Below, one piece after another: positions 1 to 8,575 of a DNA stretch of 19,394 nt. Positions within the stretch are counted from its first letter, which is position 1. Every line of letters begins with the position of its first letter. The stretch is from the NCBI GenBank assembly GCA_948787875.1, contig CAQFKO010000026.1:1-19394 (forward strand). The letters are read 5' to 3'. Source of the stretch: an uncultured Eubacteriales bacterium (GTDB lineage: Bacteria; Bacillota; Clostridia; Christensenellales; UBA1242). Both the position numbers and the translations under genes were made by a program. Below the pieces are notes generated by a model, which had not been told where the DNA came from, made no database searches, and was given only the letters and a program-made list of their open reading frames with translations.

Positions 1-28
1 TGTAAAATTGCTGTGAATATTATATAAT
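1..28 (+). promoter_or_regulatory. probable promoter of the dCMP deaminase operon
   Basis: A perfect -10 hexamer TATAAT lies at 23-28. The hexamer TGTAAA at 1-6 could be a -35 with a 16-base spacer, but the window edge cuts this side, so the -35 is uncertain. The predicted transcript would start near 35 and carry a leader of about 60 bases to the ATG at 95. A weaker alternative is TTGATA at 33-38 with TTATAG at 57-62. Confidence 0.4.
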
Positions 29-94
29 CAAATTGATAAATAATATTGCTTATTAATTATAGACAAATTTTTATTTTTCAAACAGGAGGAAATT

Positions 95-685
95 ATGGCA
101 AGAGTTTGCAAATCAAAAAATAATGTTAGTTTAGTTAAAGTTGAAGAACATTCTATTAGCGGATTTATATCCGAAGATAAGTTTTTAAAGCAAAAAAACA
201 AATTTAAAGAACCTACTGCGAGCCAAAAGCAGTTAAAGTGGGACAAGCGTTTTATGGACATGGCAAAGCTTGTTTCTTCATGGAGCACTTGTGTAAGAAA
301 CGGAAGAAAAGTTGGCTCGGTTATTGTTAAAGATAAAAGAATAATGGCAACAGGCTATAACGGCGCACCGGCAGGAGTTATCAATTGCGAGGAAAAGGGT
401 TATTGCCTTCGTGACAAAATGGGAATCGAAAGCGGAACAAGACACGAGTTTTGTTATGCAACGCATGCCGAGCAAAATGCATTGGTTCAAGCTGCAAAAA
501 TGGGAATAAGCGTTGACGGCGCAACCATTTATATAACACATCAGCCTTGTAGCATTTGCACAAAGCTACTTATCAATGCGGGAATAAAAAGAATTGTTTA
601 TGGCTATAATTATCCTGACGAGTTTTCTATTGAACTTTTAAAATCTGCGGGAATAGAGTTGGTTTGTATGCCTTATAAAGATTAA
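95..685 (+). CDS. dCMP deaminase (ComEB-type cytidine/deoxycytidylate deaminase)
   Basis: Zinc-dependent deaminase converting dCMP to dUMP in the cytosol, feeding dTMP synthesis. The protein has 196 residues. The catalytic zinc motif is clear: H124-A125-E126, with E126 as the proton shuttle, and P151-C152-S153-I154-C155. An upstream Cys/His cluster (C98, C104, H117, C120) fits the second zinc site of bacterial dCMP deaminases. YNGAPAG at 88-94 is the family's substrate-loop motif. The first 48 or so residues are an extra polar segment before the core, which resembles the usual ComEB start near W49. The start is fixed by AGGAGG at 84-89, five bases before the ATG. The gene lies 35 bases ahead of the CvpA-like gene with no terminator between, so the two are probably co-transcribed. 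The family call is firm; dCMP rather than another cytosine nucleotide is inferred from the motif arrangement. Confidence 0.92.
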   Translation: MARVCKSKNNVSLVKVEEHSISGFISEDKFLKQKNKFKEPTASQKQLKWDKRFMDMAKLVSSWSTCVRNGRKVGSVIVKDKRIMATGYNGAPAGVINCEEKGYCLRDKMGIESGTRHEFCYATHAEQNALVQAAKMGISVDGATIYITHQPCSICTKLLINAGIKRIVYGYNYPDEFSIELLKSAGIELVCMPYKD

Positions 686-720
686 GTTTTCTTTATTTTT
701 GATAATTTTTAGGAGATTTT

Positions 721-3012
721 ATGATATTTTTCAGTTGGCTTTCGGGAGTGGTGATTGCACTTTTGATAATTGGCTTTTTGATTGGTTTTTGGAGAAATTG
801 GCATAAGTCGCTTGCTCGTTTTTTGATTTTGCTTGCGGTGCTTTTGATTTCTCTATTTTCTGCTCCCGCAATAACAAAATATATTATAGATAATTTTGCG
901 CATGGATCGGTACTAAGTATTTTTGGCATTAGCATAGATTTTGAAGCATTGATTTCTCAACTTGTTGGAGCGGAAATTGCAAAAGACCTTGCTGTTGCAG
1001 AAGGAACAACCAACGCTTTGATTTTATCTTTTATGAATGTTGCGGTGAATTTGGCTTTGTTTATTGCAATGTTTGTTATATTATCACTGTTTACCCTTAT
1101 TATTTATTGGATAGTTTGTCTTATTTTGCATACAAAGTCCAAAAACAACGAAAAAGAAATTCGTCATGGTACAGCATGGTGGGGGCTTAGAAGTTTGGGC
1201 GGAGTTTTTGGCTTGGTTTCAACAATGCTTATATTGTTTGCAATGCTAAGTCCTGTTTTCGGTGTTATGAATATTTGCAACAAGTTTATTGAAGAAGAAA
1301 AAAGTGCCAAGGCATATTCTTATGAACTAGCCGAGGCGGTCGGGGCTCAAAACTTTGTGGGCAGAAAACTTTATTACACAGAAGACGGAAAAATAGGAAT
1401 TGTTGAAGGTTATTTAAAAACCTATGCCGATTTAAAAAATGCTTATGACGATTCTGCTGCCGGCAAGTTGTTTAATGCATTCGGCATCAGCAATCTTGGG
1501 GCAAAAAGTTTTGATTATCTTTCTTCGGTTTCTCACGGAAAGTTAAGCTTAAATCTTACCGATGAGTTTATTTCAATTGCCAAAGCTTATAATGATTATA
1601 AAGAAATTTTTGTTGAAAATACTTTTGATATAACAAACAATAAATCTGTTGATGGATTGATGGAGATTTTTGAAGATGCAACAAGTTCGCAAATAATTTC
1701 AAGATATCTTGAAGACCTGCTTCCTACTCTTTGTGAAAAGTGGGCAAAAGACGAAAAATTTTTGGGAATAACTTTGCCTCTTGATGGAGATAATGCCATC
1801 TATGCTCCTATTGCAAAATCTATGCTAAGTGTGTTTGTAATGGGTGATATTGACAGAATTTCCGAAAATGTTAATGTTTTGTTTAATGCAATAAAAATTG
1901 CGAATGACAACAAATTTATTGAAGAAATAAGACAAGAAAATTATGATATACTTGAATATTTGCAAAATGACCAAAGCTTTATAAAAAACGAAATTTCAAA
2001 TCTTGCGTCAACTTCGGAGTTTAGAAAAAACTTGCCTGATTTGTTTAATGGATTGTTTGAAATTCTTTATAAAATAACTCTTGAACAAGAAATTTCGTTT
2101 GAGAATAACAGCCTTTCCGAAGAGCAAATTGCAAACATAAATTGGGAAAACGAGGCAGTTCAAATTCAAATGCTTATAAATAACTTGGCAAAAGTTGCGA
2201 GTGCGGTGTCAGGCAATGAAGAAGAGGGCAGTTCAAATTCAGACGCCATATTATCAAGCTTAACAAATCTTGGTGTTGCTCTTGATTGTGGCAGGGCGTC
2301 GCAATTGTTAAATAAACCAATAAAAACTTTTGTGAGCGGAATGATTGCCTCAGATAAGTTTGCGGTTTCGGAAAATGTAAAAAGTTCTATTAGTTCTGCT
2401 ATAACAGAAAATTGGGAAAAAGAAGATTGCAGTTTTGAAACCTTATTCGAGGCTATTGAAAAAGCGGTTCAAATTGCAAATAACATGGCAGACGGCAATG
2501 TGGATTTAACCGTGCTGGAAAACAATATAAGTGAGATATTAAGTTCTTCGTCATTAAAAGAAACAATAAAAAATATTATTTCTAACAATGTTATCGAAGC
2601 GTTTGTTCAAGACGAAAGCGCGGGCATAATTACTGAAATTTTGACGGGTTTTGTTGACAGCGAACATAATTTGGATAATATTTCAAACGAACTTAAAGCT
2701 ACTCAAATATTTATCGACATGGCAAAAGCCAACAGTCAGCAAAGTGGAAACTTTTTGAATGGCGAAACTTTGGAAGAAAAACAACTTGCGGCTAATGAAT
2801 TGGTTGATACTATTAATAATTCTGTTATTGCAATAGAAATTTTGGAAAAAGCAAACAGCAGTGACCCAAGCTTTGAAGGAATAAAAAACACAATAAACAA
2901 TTTAAGCAATTTAGATAACACAGACGACTTATTATTGCTTCAAGACGCAATAAACAACCTTGACGACAATGTTGAAAACAAAGCACTTTTACAAAGTTTG
3001 TTCTGTCGATAA
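721..3012 (+). CDS. CvpA-like membrane protein with a large C-terminal domain
   Basis: Protein of 763 residues. The first 180 residues resemble the CvpA/colicin V production family: hydrophobic segments at about 7-23, 33-50, 98-136 (long enough for a tight hairpin) and 157-180. The Gly-rich stretch RSLGGVFGLV at 157-166 begins the last segment. CvpA proteins are usually about 160-180 residues, so the remaining 580 residues are an unusual addition. This part is acidic, Asn/Ser/Glu-rich and mostly helical in character, with no further membrane segment and no motif I recognise. Basic residues in the loops at 25-33 and 139-149 suggest, by the positive-inside rule, that the large domain lies outside the cell. 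AGGAG at 711-715 sets the start. A strong terminator follows the stop. The membrane topology is well supported; CvpA membership is moderate and the function is unknown. Confidence 0.65.
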   Translation: MIFFSWLSGVVIALLIIGFLIGFWRNWHKSLARFLILLAVLLISLFSAPAITKYIIDNFAHGSVLSIFGISIDFEALISQLVGAEIAKDLAVAEGTTNALILSFMNVAVNLALFIAMFVILSLFTLIIYWIVCLILHTKSKNNEKEIRHGTAWWGLRSLGGVFGLVSTMLILFAMLSPVFGVMNICNKFIEEEKSAKAYSYELAEAVGAQNFVGRKLYYTEDGKIGIVEGYLKTYADLKNAYDDSAAGKLFNAFGISNLGAKSFDYLSSVSHGKLSLNLTDEFISIAKAYNDYKEIFVENTFDITNNKSVDGLMEIFEDATSSQIISRYLEDLLPTLCEKWAKDEKFLGITLPLDGDNAIYAPIAKSMLSVFVMGDIDRISENVNVLFNAIKIANDNKFIEEIRQENYDILEYLQNDQSFIKNEISNLASTSEFRKNLPDLFNGLFEILYKITLEQEISFENNSLSEEQIANINWENEAVQIQMLINNLAKVASAVSGNEEEGSSNSDAILSSLTNLGVALDCGRASQLLNKPIKTFVSGMIASDKFAVSENVKSSISSAITENWEKEDCSFETLFEAIEKAVQIANNMADGNVDLTVLENNISEILSSSSLKETIKNIISNNVIEAFVQDESAGIITEILTGFVDSEHNLDNISNELKATQIFIDMAKANSQQSGNFLNGETLEEKQLAANELVDTINNSVIAIEILEKANSSDPSFEGIKNTINNLSNLDNTDDLLLLQDAINNLDDNVENKALLQSLFCR

Positions 3013-3017
3013 AATAT

Positions 3018-3048
3018 AAATATCTAGCCGTTAAGCTAGATATTTTTT
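3018..3048 (+). terminator. rho-independent terminator after the CvpA-like gene
   Basis: A perfect 11-bp stem (AAATATCTAGC with its complement, 3018-3028 and 3035-3045) closes a six-base loop and runs into a T tract to 3048. It begins six bases after the stop codon and ends the first operon. Confidence 0.9.
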
Positions 3049-3071
3049 GTGCTAAAACAGTGATTATTTTG

Positions 3072-3100
3072 TATACAATTTTTTGAAGTTGTGCTATATT
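3072..3100 (+). promoter_or_regulatory. extended -10 promoter of the nucleoside hydrolase gene
   Basis: TGCTATATT at 3092-3100 is an extended -10 element (TG, one base, TATATT). A weak -35, TATACA at 3072-3077, stands 17 bases upstream. The predicted start near 3107 lies downstream of the possible TTG start codon at 3099 and upstream of the ribosome binding site at 3120-3124. This supports the ATG at 3132 as the real start. Confidence 0.6.
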
Positions 3101-3131
3101 GTTAATAGGTGAAAATTTTAGGAGCTACTAT

Positions 3132-4049
3132 ATGAAAAACAAAAAAATTAAACTGATATTAAATTGCGACACAGGTATTGACGATGCCGTTGCGCTTTTG
3201 CTTGCGGTTAAAAGTGAAAAGTTTGATATAAAGCTTATCACTACTGATGTTGGAAATGTTGACCCAAAAAAAGCTGCAAAAAACACAAATAATATTTTAG
3301 AGCTTATTGATGCCCCCAATATAAGAGTGTGCCAAGGCAATGGAAAGTGTTTTAAAAAAGAAAGAGCAAGAGCCGCAGTTCATGGCAATGGTGGTCTTGG
3401 AGAGTATGAATTTGAGCCAAATGATAGAGTAGTTGATGGCACAGACGCAGTTGAAGCCATGTATGAAACGCTTAATGCTTCTGACGAAAAAATAACAATT
3501 TTAAGTTTATCTCCGCTTTCAAATCTTGCAAAGTTAATAACAAAATATCCTACCGTTGTAAGCAAAATAGAAAAACTTGTATTTATGGCGGGGTCGACCG
3601 AGCAAGTTCCAAACGGCGAAATGCCTTATCCAGAATTCAATGTATCTTGTGACCCAGAGGCGGCGGAAGCAATCTTTTCTTCGGGCATAAAGTTAGAGGT
3701 TGTTCCAATGGAAATGGGGCACACTGCTTATCTTGATTGGCAAGATGTTTTTAATACCAAAATTCAAAACTATGCTGGCAGTGTGCTTGAAGTGGTTTTC
3801 AGAAGTTATAAAGATAGGCATGTTAAAAACGGAATTGCAACTCATGACGGTTGTGCTGTGGCATATTTAACAAATCCCGAAATTTTTAAAATAGAACCTG
3901 TTAATATAGCAGTTCAATATTTTGAAAGCATTAAGAGCGGGGTTATGGTTATGGATTTTAACGCAGAGCCTAACGCAATTACTTGTACGGAAATTGATAT
4001 AAAGAAATTTAAAAAATTATATTATAATGCATTAAAAAAGTGCAAATAA
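3132..4049 (+). CDS. inosine/uridine-preferring nucleoside hydrolase
   Basis: Cytosolic enzyme splitting the N-glycosidic bond of ribonucleosides to base plus ribose, in nucleoside salvage. The 305-residue length is typical. The calcium/ribose site is intact: D13-T-G-I-D17-D18 near the N-terminus, N170 in PEFNVSCDPEAAE, and H238-D239 in the C-terminal THDG motif. The Asp normally two residues before D13 is Asn, as it may be in some relatives; this position is not one of the calcium ligands. The ATG at 3132 is preferred over an in-frame TTG at 3099, because AGGAG at 3120-3124 and the predicted transcription start favour it. GpmI follows 50 bases later without a terminator, so the two probably form one operon. 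Which nucleoside is preferred cannot be read from the sequence. Confidence 0.92.
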   Translation: MKNKKIKLILNCDTGIDDAVALLLAVKSEKFDIKLITTDVGNVDPKKAAKNTNNILELIDAPNIRVCQGNGKCFKKERARAAVHGNGGLGEYEFEPNDRVVDGTDAVEAMYETLNASDEKITILSLSPLSNLAKLITKYPTVVSKIEKLVFMAGSTEQVPNGEMPYPEFNVSCDPEAAEAIFSSGIKLEVVPMEMGHTAYLDWQDVFNTKIQNYAGSVLEVVFRSYKDRHVKNGIATHDGCAVAYLTNPEIFKIEPVNIAVQYFESIKSGVMVMDFNAEPNAITCTEIDIKKFKKLYYNALKKCK

Positions 4050-4099
4050 TCAAAAAAAATATAAAAAAATAATAAATTAATTATTTTAAGGAGATAAAA

Positions 4100-5608
4100 A
4101 TGGTTACACTTTGTATTTTAGATGGACTAGGAATCAAAGACGAAAAAGAAGGAAACGCAGTAAAACTTGCTGGAATGCCAAACCTTGAAAAGCTTATTGC
4201 CGAATATCCGCATTCTCAAATTGAGGCAAGCGGAAACGCGGTTGGGCTGCCTGAGGGGCAAATGGGCAACTCCGAAGTCGGACATCTTACAATAGGAAGC
4301 GGAAGGATTATTGAGCAAGACCTTCTTCATATTGATAATGAAATAAAAAACGGCAATTTTGAAAAAAATTCTGCACTCGTAAAAGCTTTTAAATATGCAG
4401 AAGAAAACGGAACAAACTTGCACCTTATTGGACTTTTGTCTGACGGCGGTGTTCACTCAAAGTTATCACATATGTTTGCCATAATAGACGCTTCAAAAAA
4501 ATATAACATAAAAAATATTTATATTCATGCAATAACCGACGGAAGAGATACTCCGGTTACCAGCGGAAAAAATTATCTTGAACAAACCTCAAAGTTTATT
4601 GAAAATACAAACGCAAAAATTGCAACTGTTTGTGGCAGAGTTTATGCTATGGACAGAGAAAAACGCTATGAGCGTTTGGAAAAGGCGTATAGGCTTTATG
4701 TTTATGGAGAGGGTGAAGAGGCAAAAAGTTATATTGAGGCAATAGAAAACAGTTATAACAAAGGCATAACAGACGAGTTTGTTGAGCCTGTAATTATAGA
4801 AAAAGAAGGAACAATTAAAAATGGTGACAGCGTAATTTTTTATAATTTTCGCTCAGACCGCGCAAGAGAACTTACTTTTGCATTAACCGATTCAAACTTT
4901 AATGAGTTTGAAACCGAAAATTTAAACAAATTATTGATGACTCCAATGCAAGAATATGCAAAAGAACTTTCTCATTTAAACACAATTTATCCTCCTAAAA
5001 TTGTTGACGACAACCTTTCTGCGCTTGTTTCCGAGGCTGGTTTAAAGCAGTTCCATATTGCAGAAACCACAAAATATGCTCATGTAACATTCTTCTTTAA
5101 CGGAGGAAAAGAAAAGCAATATGAAGGTGAAGACAGAAAGCTTATCGACAGCTATAATGATACAAACTTTGCAAACCACCCAAAAATGCGTGCGGAGGAA
5201 ATTACCGAAAGTTTGTTAGAGGCTATTCGTTCAAAAAAATATGAATTTATGTTGGTAAATTATTCGAATCCGGACATGATTGGTCATACGGGAGACATAG
5301 AAGCCGCAAAAGTGGCTGTTACTTGCTGTGACGAGTGTGCATATAAAATTGCAAAAGAAACTGTAAATTGTGGAGGCGATTGCATTATTATTGCAGACCA
5401 CGGCAACTGCGAAGAAATGTTGCTTGATGATGGCGCACCGAATACGGCTCACACAACTAACCCTGTTCCGTTTGTTTTGGTTAGCGAAAAATATAAAGAT
5501 GCAAAGCTAATCAGCGGTGGAAGCCTTGCAAATGTTGCACCAACCGTGCTTGAACTTTTGGGCTTGAACATTCCTGACACAATGCAAAGCTCTATGATAA
5601 AAAAATAA
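4100..5608 (+). CDS. gpmI: 2,3-bisphosphoglycerate-independent phosphoglycerate mutase
   Basis: Glycolytic enzyme interconverting 3- and 2-phosphoglycerate through a phosphoserine intermediate, using two Mn2+ ions. The 502 residues match the usual length of about 510. The N-terminal metal Asp is D8 in ILDGLG, and the catalytic serine is S58 in GQMGNSEVGH. HAITDGRDTP around residue 150, FRSDRARE around 252, NPDMIGHTG around 388 and IIADHGNCEEM around 435 are the family's conserved phosphatase- and transferase-domain motifs. AAGGAG at 4088-4093 precedes the ATG. I saw no convincing separate promoter in the 50-base gap from the nucleoside hydrolase gene, so it is likely co-transcribed from the promoter near 3090. 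A T-tailed hairpin follows immediately. No oddities seen. Confidence 0.97.
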   Translation: MVTLCILDGLGIKDEKEGNAVKLAGMPNLEKLIAEYPHSQIEASGNAVGLPEGQMGNSEVGHLTIGSGRIIEQDLLHIDNEIKNGNFEKNSALVKAFKYAEENGTNLHLIGLLSDGGVHSKLSHMFAIIDASKKYNIKNIYIHAITDGRDTPVTSGKNYLEQTSKFIENTNAKIATVCGRVYAMDREKRYERLEKAYRLYVYGEGEEAKSYIEAIENSYNKGITDEFVEPVIIEKEGTIKNGDSVIFYNFRSDRARELTFALTDSNFNEFETENLNKLLMTPMQEYAKELSHLNTIYPPKIVDDNLSALVSEAGLKQFHIAETTKYAHVTFFFNGGKEKQYEGEDRKLIDSYNDTNFANHPKMRAEEITESLLEAIRSKKYEFMLVNYSNPDMIGHTGDIEAAKVAVTCCDECAYKIAKETVNCGGDCIIIADHGNCEEMLLDDGAPNTAHTTNPVPFVLVSEKYKDAKLISGGSLANVAPTVLELLGLNIPDTMQSSMIKK

Positions 5609-5636
5609 AAGATTGAAAATTTTTCAATCTTTTTTT
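5608..5636 (+). terminator. rho-independent terminator after gpmI
   Basis: AAAGATTGA at 5608-5616 pairs with TCAATCTTT at 5624-5632 around an A/T loop and continues into a run of eight T. It starts on the last base of the gpmI stop codon. Confidence 0.9.
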
Positions 5637-5649
5637 AATTATAAAATAT

Positions 5650-5677
5650 TTGTCAAATTCAATAAATATATTATAAT
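5650..5677 (+). promoter_or_regulatory. promoter of the ABC transporter gene, placed almost on its ATG
   Basis: TTGTCA at 5650-5655 and a perfect TATAAT at 5672-5677 are separated by 16 bases. Transcription would start around 5684, three bases before the ATG at 5687. No Shine-Dalgarno sequence lies between, unlike nearly every other gene here. Confidence 0.65.
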
Positions 5678-5686
5678 AGTATTATT

Positions 5687-7378
5687 ATGAAGAAAAAAGA
5701 TAAATTTAATAATTTTAAGCCAAGCATAATTAACAGCTTTAAACTTTTGTGGCATTTTATGACCAAAAAGCAAAAGGTTATTTTTGTGTTTATATTTTTA
5801 TTTTCTTTTGTTTCCGCTCTTGCGCAAACTTTCGGAGCGCTTATTCCCGCACTTATTATTGCTCGGTTCACGGGCGAGGCGGTTTCAGTTTTAAAATATA
5901 TCAATCTTTTGCCGCTAAGTGTGCCTGTTTATATTTTGGTAATATGTTCTATTGAGGTTGTGCTTTGGATAATCGGAATGCTTTGTTATCGATTAATAGA
6001 TATTTTTGCTCGACAAATGATGTGCGAGGTTAATGAAAAAGTACAAGAAATAATTTTGTTAGAGCGAAAAAACCTTGACTTCGGAATGACAATTGGCGAA
6101 ACAAACTACATTGTTAAAAATGCGGTTGATAACATTTATCATATAATTGAACCGTTTTGTTGGCAGTTTTTGGTATACTTTATAAGCGTTATTTATATGC
6201 TAATTGACCTATTCATATTAAATGCATTAGTCGGTGGAATCGCGCTTATATTGGTTGCAATAATTTTGGTTTGTGTTTTTGTAAGAACAAAGCTTCAACA
6301 AAATGTTGTTGAAAAAATTGAAGACACAAATGCAAAAATAGGAAATCACTTTTTGCAATCACTTACAAATCTTCCGATGATAACTATTTTTGAAAGCAAA
6401 AGAAGGGAGCTTTCCGAACTGAAAAAACTAAACAGCAAATTTTTTAAACAAAACAAAAAAAGAGCCAATATTGGATTTTGGTATTGGACGGTGGTAACCT
6501 CGCTTGAATATTTGGGTTTAGCGGGCATTGTTATTGCCTATGCTTCGGTTTGTGGAGGAACAAACATTGTGGCGGCGGTTACTATAATTATTAATGAACT
6601 TATAATGATATATTCTATGGTAGAAAATTGGGGCTACCTTACCAGCGACTTGCAATACGCGTCGATAAAGTTTTGCAATCTTCAAAAAATTTATCCGCAA
6701 TCAAAAATCACAGAGTTTGTCAGTGAAGAAATCTTTGCCGAAGACAGCGCATCAAATGATTTGAAAGAAAAAATCAGCACTGTTGAGGTAAAAAATTTAA
6801 GTGTAAAAATTGGTTCTTTTAAAAAGACTTATGATATAACTTTCAATTCAGGCAACTTATATGTTATCAGCGGACAAAGCGGTCAGGGAAAAACCACCTT
6901 AGTCAATGCTATTTGCGGGCTAAGAGAATCAGATGCTGGAAATATTATTTTAAACGGAAAAACAAAGTGCAAATCTCTTTATGATTATAAATCGCATATT
7001 TCTTATTTGTTTCAAGACAGTGTTTTATTTGACAGAAGCATTGAAGAAAACATTGCTTATCCCGAAAAAGAACTGAGTTTGAAGGCAAAAGAATTTGTAA
7101 AATTATTCGGTATGCAAAAATTACTTTTAAGAAATACGAGTGGGTCGGTGGCAAAATCGCTTTCCGGTGGAGAAAAAAAGAGAATAGATATTATAAGAAC
7201 AATCAGCAAAGACAAAGATATCTATTTCTTAGACGAGCCTACAAATGAGCTGGACAAAAAGAATGTTGAGCGAGTGTTAAAGGTTATGAAAGAATTATCG
7301 GAAGAAGACAAAATCGTTATTGTTATTTCGCATGATGAGCGTTGTTGCAATATTGCAGACCAAGTGATTGAATTATAA
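5687..7378 (+). CDS. ABC transporter half-molecule: membrane domain fused to ATPase
   Basis: An exporter-type half-transporter of 563 residues that would work as a homo- or heterodimer in the membrane. Hydrophobic segments at about 30-58, 78-100, 155-178, 180-200, 268-288 and 293-313 give the standard six helices. The ATPase has Walker A (GQSGQGKTT, 396-404), Q-loop Q443, signature LSGGE (492-496), Walker B IYFLDE (512-517) with catalytic E517, and switch H549. It therefore looks fully active. No peptidase C39 domain is present. No second half-transporter or recognisable cargo gene is adjacent, so the substrate is unknown. The ATG at 5687 has no ribosome binding site and sits just downstream of the promoter, suggesting leaderless or nearly leaderless translation. 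A later Met (residue 25) also lacks a binding site and would cut into the N-terminal helix region. Own terminator follows. Confidence 0.9.
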   Translation: MKKKDKFNNFKPSIINSFKLLWHFMTKKQKVIFVFIFLFSFVSALAQTFGALIPALIIARFTGEAVSVLKYINLLPLSVPVYILVICSIEVVLWIIGMLCYRLIDIFARQMMCEVNEKVQEIILLERKNLDFGMTIGETNYIVKNAVDNIYHIIEPFCWQFLVYFISVIYMLIDLFILNALVGGIALILVAIILVCVFVRTKLQQNVVEKIEDTNAKIGNHFLQSLTNLPMITIFESKRRELSELKKLNSKFFKQNKKRANIGFWYWTVVTSLEYLGLAGIVIAYASVCGGTNIVAAVTIIINELIMIYSMVENWGYLTSDLQYASIKFCNLQKIYPQSKITEFVSEEIFAEDSASNDLKEKISTVEVKNLSVKIGSFKKTYDITFNSGNLYVISGQSGQGKTTLVNAICGLRESDAGNIILNGKTKCKSLYDYKSHISYLFQDSVLFDRSIEENIAYPEKELSLKAKEFVKLFGMQKLLLRNTSGSVAKSLSGGEKKRIDIIRTISKDKDIYFLDEPTNELDKKNVERVLKVMKELSEEDKIVIVISHDERCCNIADQVIEL

Positions 7379-7385
7379 ATAAAAG

Positions 7386-7414
7386 AATTTCGAGAAATAT
7401 CTCGGGATTTTTTT
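7386..7414 (+). terminator. rho-independent terminator after the ABC transporter
   Basis: CGAGA at 7391-7395 pairs with TCTCG at 7400-7404 around an AATA tetraloop. The stem extends by two G-T and three A-T pairs (7386-7409) and ends in a T run. Confidence 0.85.
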
Positions 7415-7476
7415 ATTGCAAAAAAATAAAAAATTTTCAAAAAGTGTGTCAGGGGTAAGCTCTTTTTTTAAATTTT

Positions 7477-7490
7477 TCATGTTATCATGA
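7477..7490 (+). promoter_or_regulatory. extended -10 promoter with overlapping inverted repeat, tail-fibre cassette
   Basis: TGTTATCAT at 7480-7488 is an extended -10 (TG, one base, TATCAT). It lies inside a perfect inverted repeat: TCATG at 7477-7481, TTAT, CATGA at 7486-7490. No good -35 is visible. A repressor or activator bound to the repeat would control access to the -10. The ribosome binding site (AAGGGGG) ends at 7504, six bases before the ATG. Confidence 0.45.
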
Positions 7491-7509
7491 ATATATCAAG
7501 GGGGAAATT

Positions 7510-8574
7510 ATGGAAAACATTTCACAAAAGAATATTATTCATATAAAAGAGAGTGGCAACAGACTTTCTTATTCAGAAAACTATACTCCAATAGTTTGCG
7601 GAAACTCAAACTATTATTTAAAGTTTGAGTTTGAGGGAGATTGGCTAAAATGCACACGCAAAACGGCAATATTTATTGTTGACGGAAAAAAGTTTGCCTT
7701 GGATTTTGAAGGAGACACTGCTCATGTGCCTGCTCTTCCGAATTCAACGCATTGCCATGTTGCTCTTACTTCGTCTTATGACCAACACACAATTTTAAAC
7801 ACCACAGCAATAAAATTAAGGTTAGAACCAAGTCCGCTGGCTGACGATATGTCTGAATTTGACCCAATTAGCGGTTACTTGTCAAAAATGCTTGGCATAA
7901 TCAACAAATTTGAAGATGGAAACGTAGAAATAGAAAGTGTTAAGCACGCAACAAATGCAGACTTTGCAGAACTTTCAAAAAGTGCCGAGTCTGCAACAAA
8001 CGCAGTTAATGCTACTTTTGCTGACAGTGCCCAAACGGCAAGTTCGGCAGAATATGCGGTAACGGCGGGTTCTTCGGAAACTCAGGTCGACCTAAGCAGT
8101 GACCAAACCATAGGCGGTGTAAAAAATTTCGTTGATGGAATAAAAGTAAACGGAAAAGATGTTGAAGTAGATTTTTATAAAGATAACATACAAAGTTTAA
8201 ATCAAAAGATAAATAAAACCGACCAAATGTATATTATTTATGACAAAGCTAGTCCCGATCCGCAAATAAATTTGGGCTATACTGCGGGCGTGCAAGGCGG
8301 AGTAGTGCTTTATGCCAATTATGCAAACTATAAATATTTAAAGATTTATGCTTATTTAAATTATTGTTCACTTATTTGTTTTGTTCCATTTAACTATTCG
8401 CCAACTTCGTATTACGGCAACGCCTTGGGCTATTCGGGAACAGAAAGTCCAAAGGGCATAGGTGTTATGGTCAATACAACAAAAACCGCACTTACGGTAA
8501 ACTTTATGGGAACATTAGAAAGCACAGCAATTAGCGGAAGTTATATTATTACAAAAATAGAAGGAGTAAAATAA
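7510..8574 (+). CDS. phage tail-fibre/baseplate-like protein
   Basis: Protein of 354 residues, no signal peptide or membrane segment. Three parts are visible. Residues 1-110 form a beta-rich domain resembling the N-terminal domains of phage baseplate/upper-tail proteins. Residues 145-190 are an Ala/Ser/Asn-rich periodic stretch (A-T-N-A-D-F-A-type) typical of the trimeric shaft of tail fibres. Next comes the tail-fibre-like phrase DLSSDQTIGGVKNF (194-207) and a short coiled-coil-like run (224-238), then a C-terminal beta domain rich in Tyr, Gly and Asn that could be a receptor-binding head. The neighbour 8576-8959 is also of phage type, and its ATG lies one base after this stop. No tail tube, capsid, terminase, lysis or integrase gene is nearby. 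The tail-fibre likeness is a pattern judgement; the actual role, domesticated or remnant, is open. Confidence 0.65.
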   Translation: MENISQKNIIHIKESGNRLSYSENYTPIVCGNSNYYLKFEFEGDWLKCTRKTAIFIVDGKKFALDFEGDTAHVPALPNSTHCHVALTSSYDQHTILNTTAIKLRLEPSPLADDMSEFDPISGYLSKMLGIINKFEDGNVEIESVKHATNADFAELSKSAESATNAVNATFADSAQTASSAEYAVTAGSSETQVDLSSDQTIGGVKNFVDGIKVNGKDVEVDFYKDNIQSLNQKINKTDQMYIIYDKASPDPQINLGYTAGVQGGVVLYANYANYKYLKIYAYLNYCSLICFVPFNYSPTSYYGNALGYSGTESPKGIGVMVNTTKTALTVNFMGTLESTAISGSYIITKIEGVK

Positions 8575-8575
8575 T

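Noticed and set aside
3099..3131. TTG-started extension of the nucleoside hydrolase
   Set aside because: It overlaps the -10 element and ribosome binding site; the ATG at 3132 gives the usual family start.
7951..8080. Possible DNA repeat array in the tail-fibre-like gene
   Set aside because: The periodicity is at the protein level (Ala/Ser/Asn every few residues) and the DNA units are not alike.
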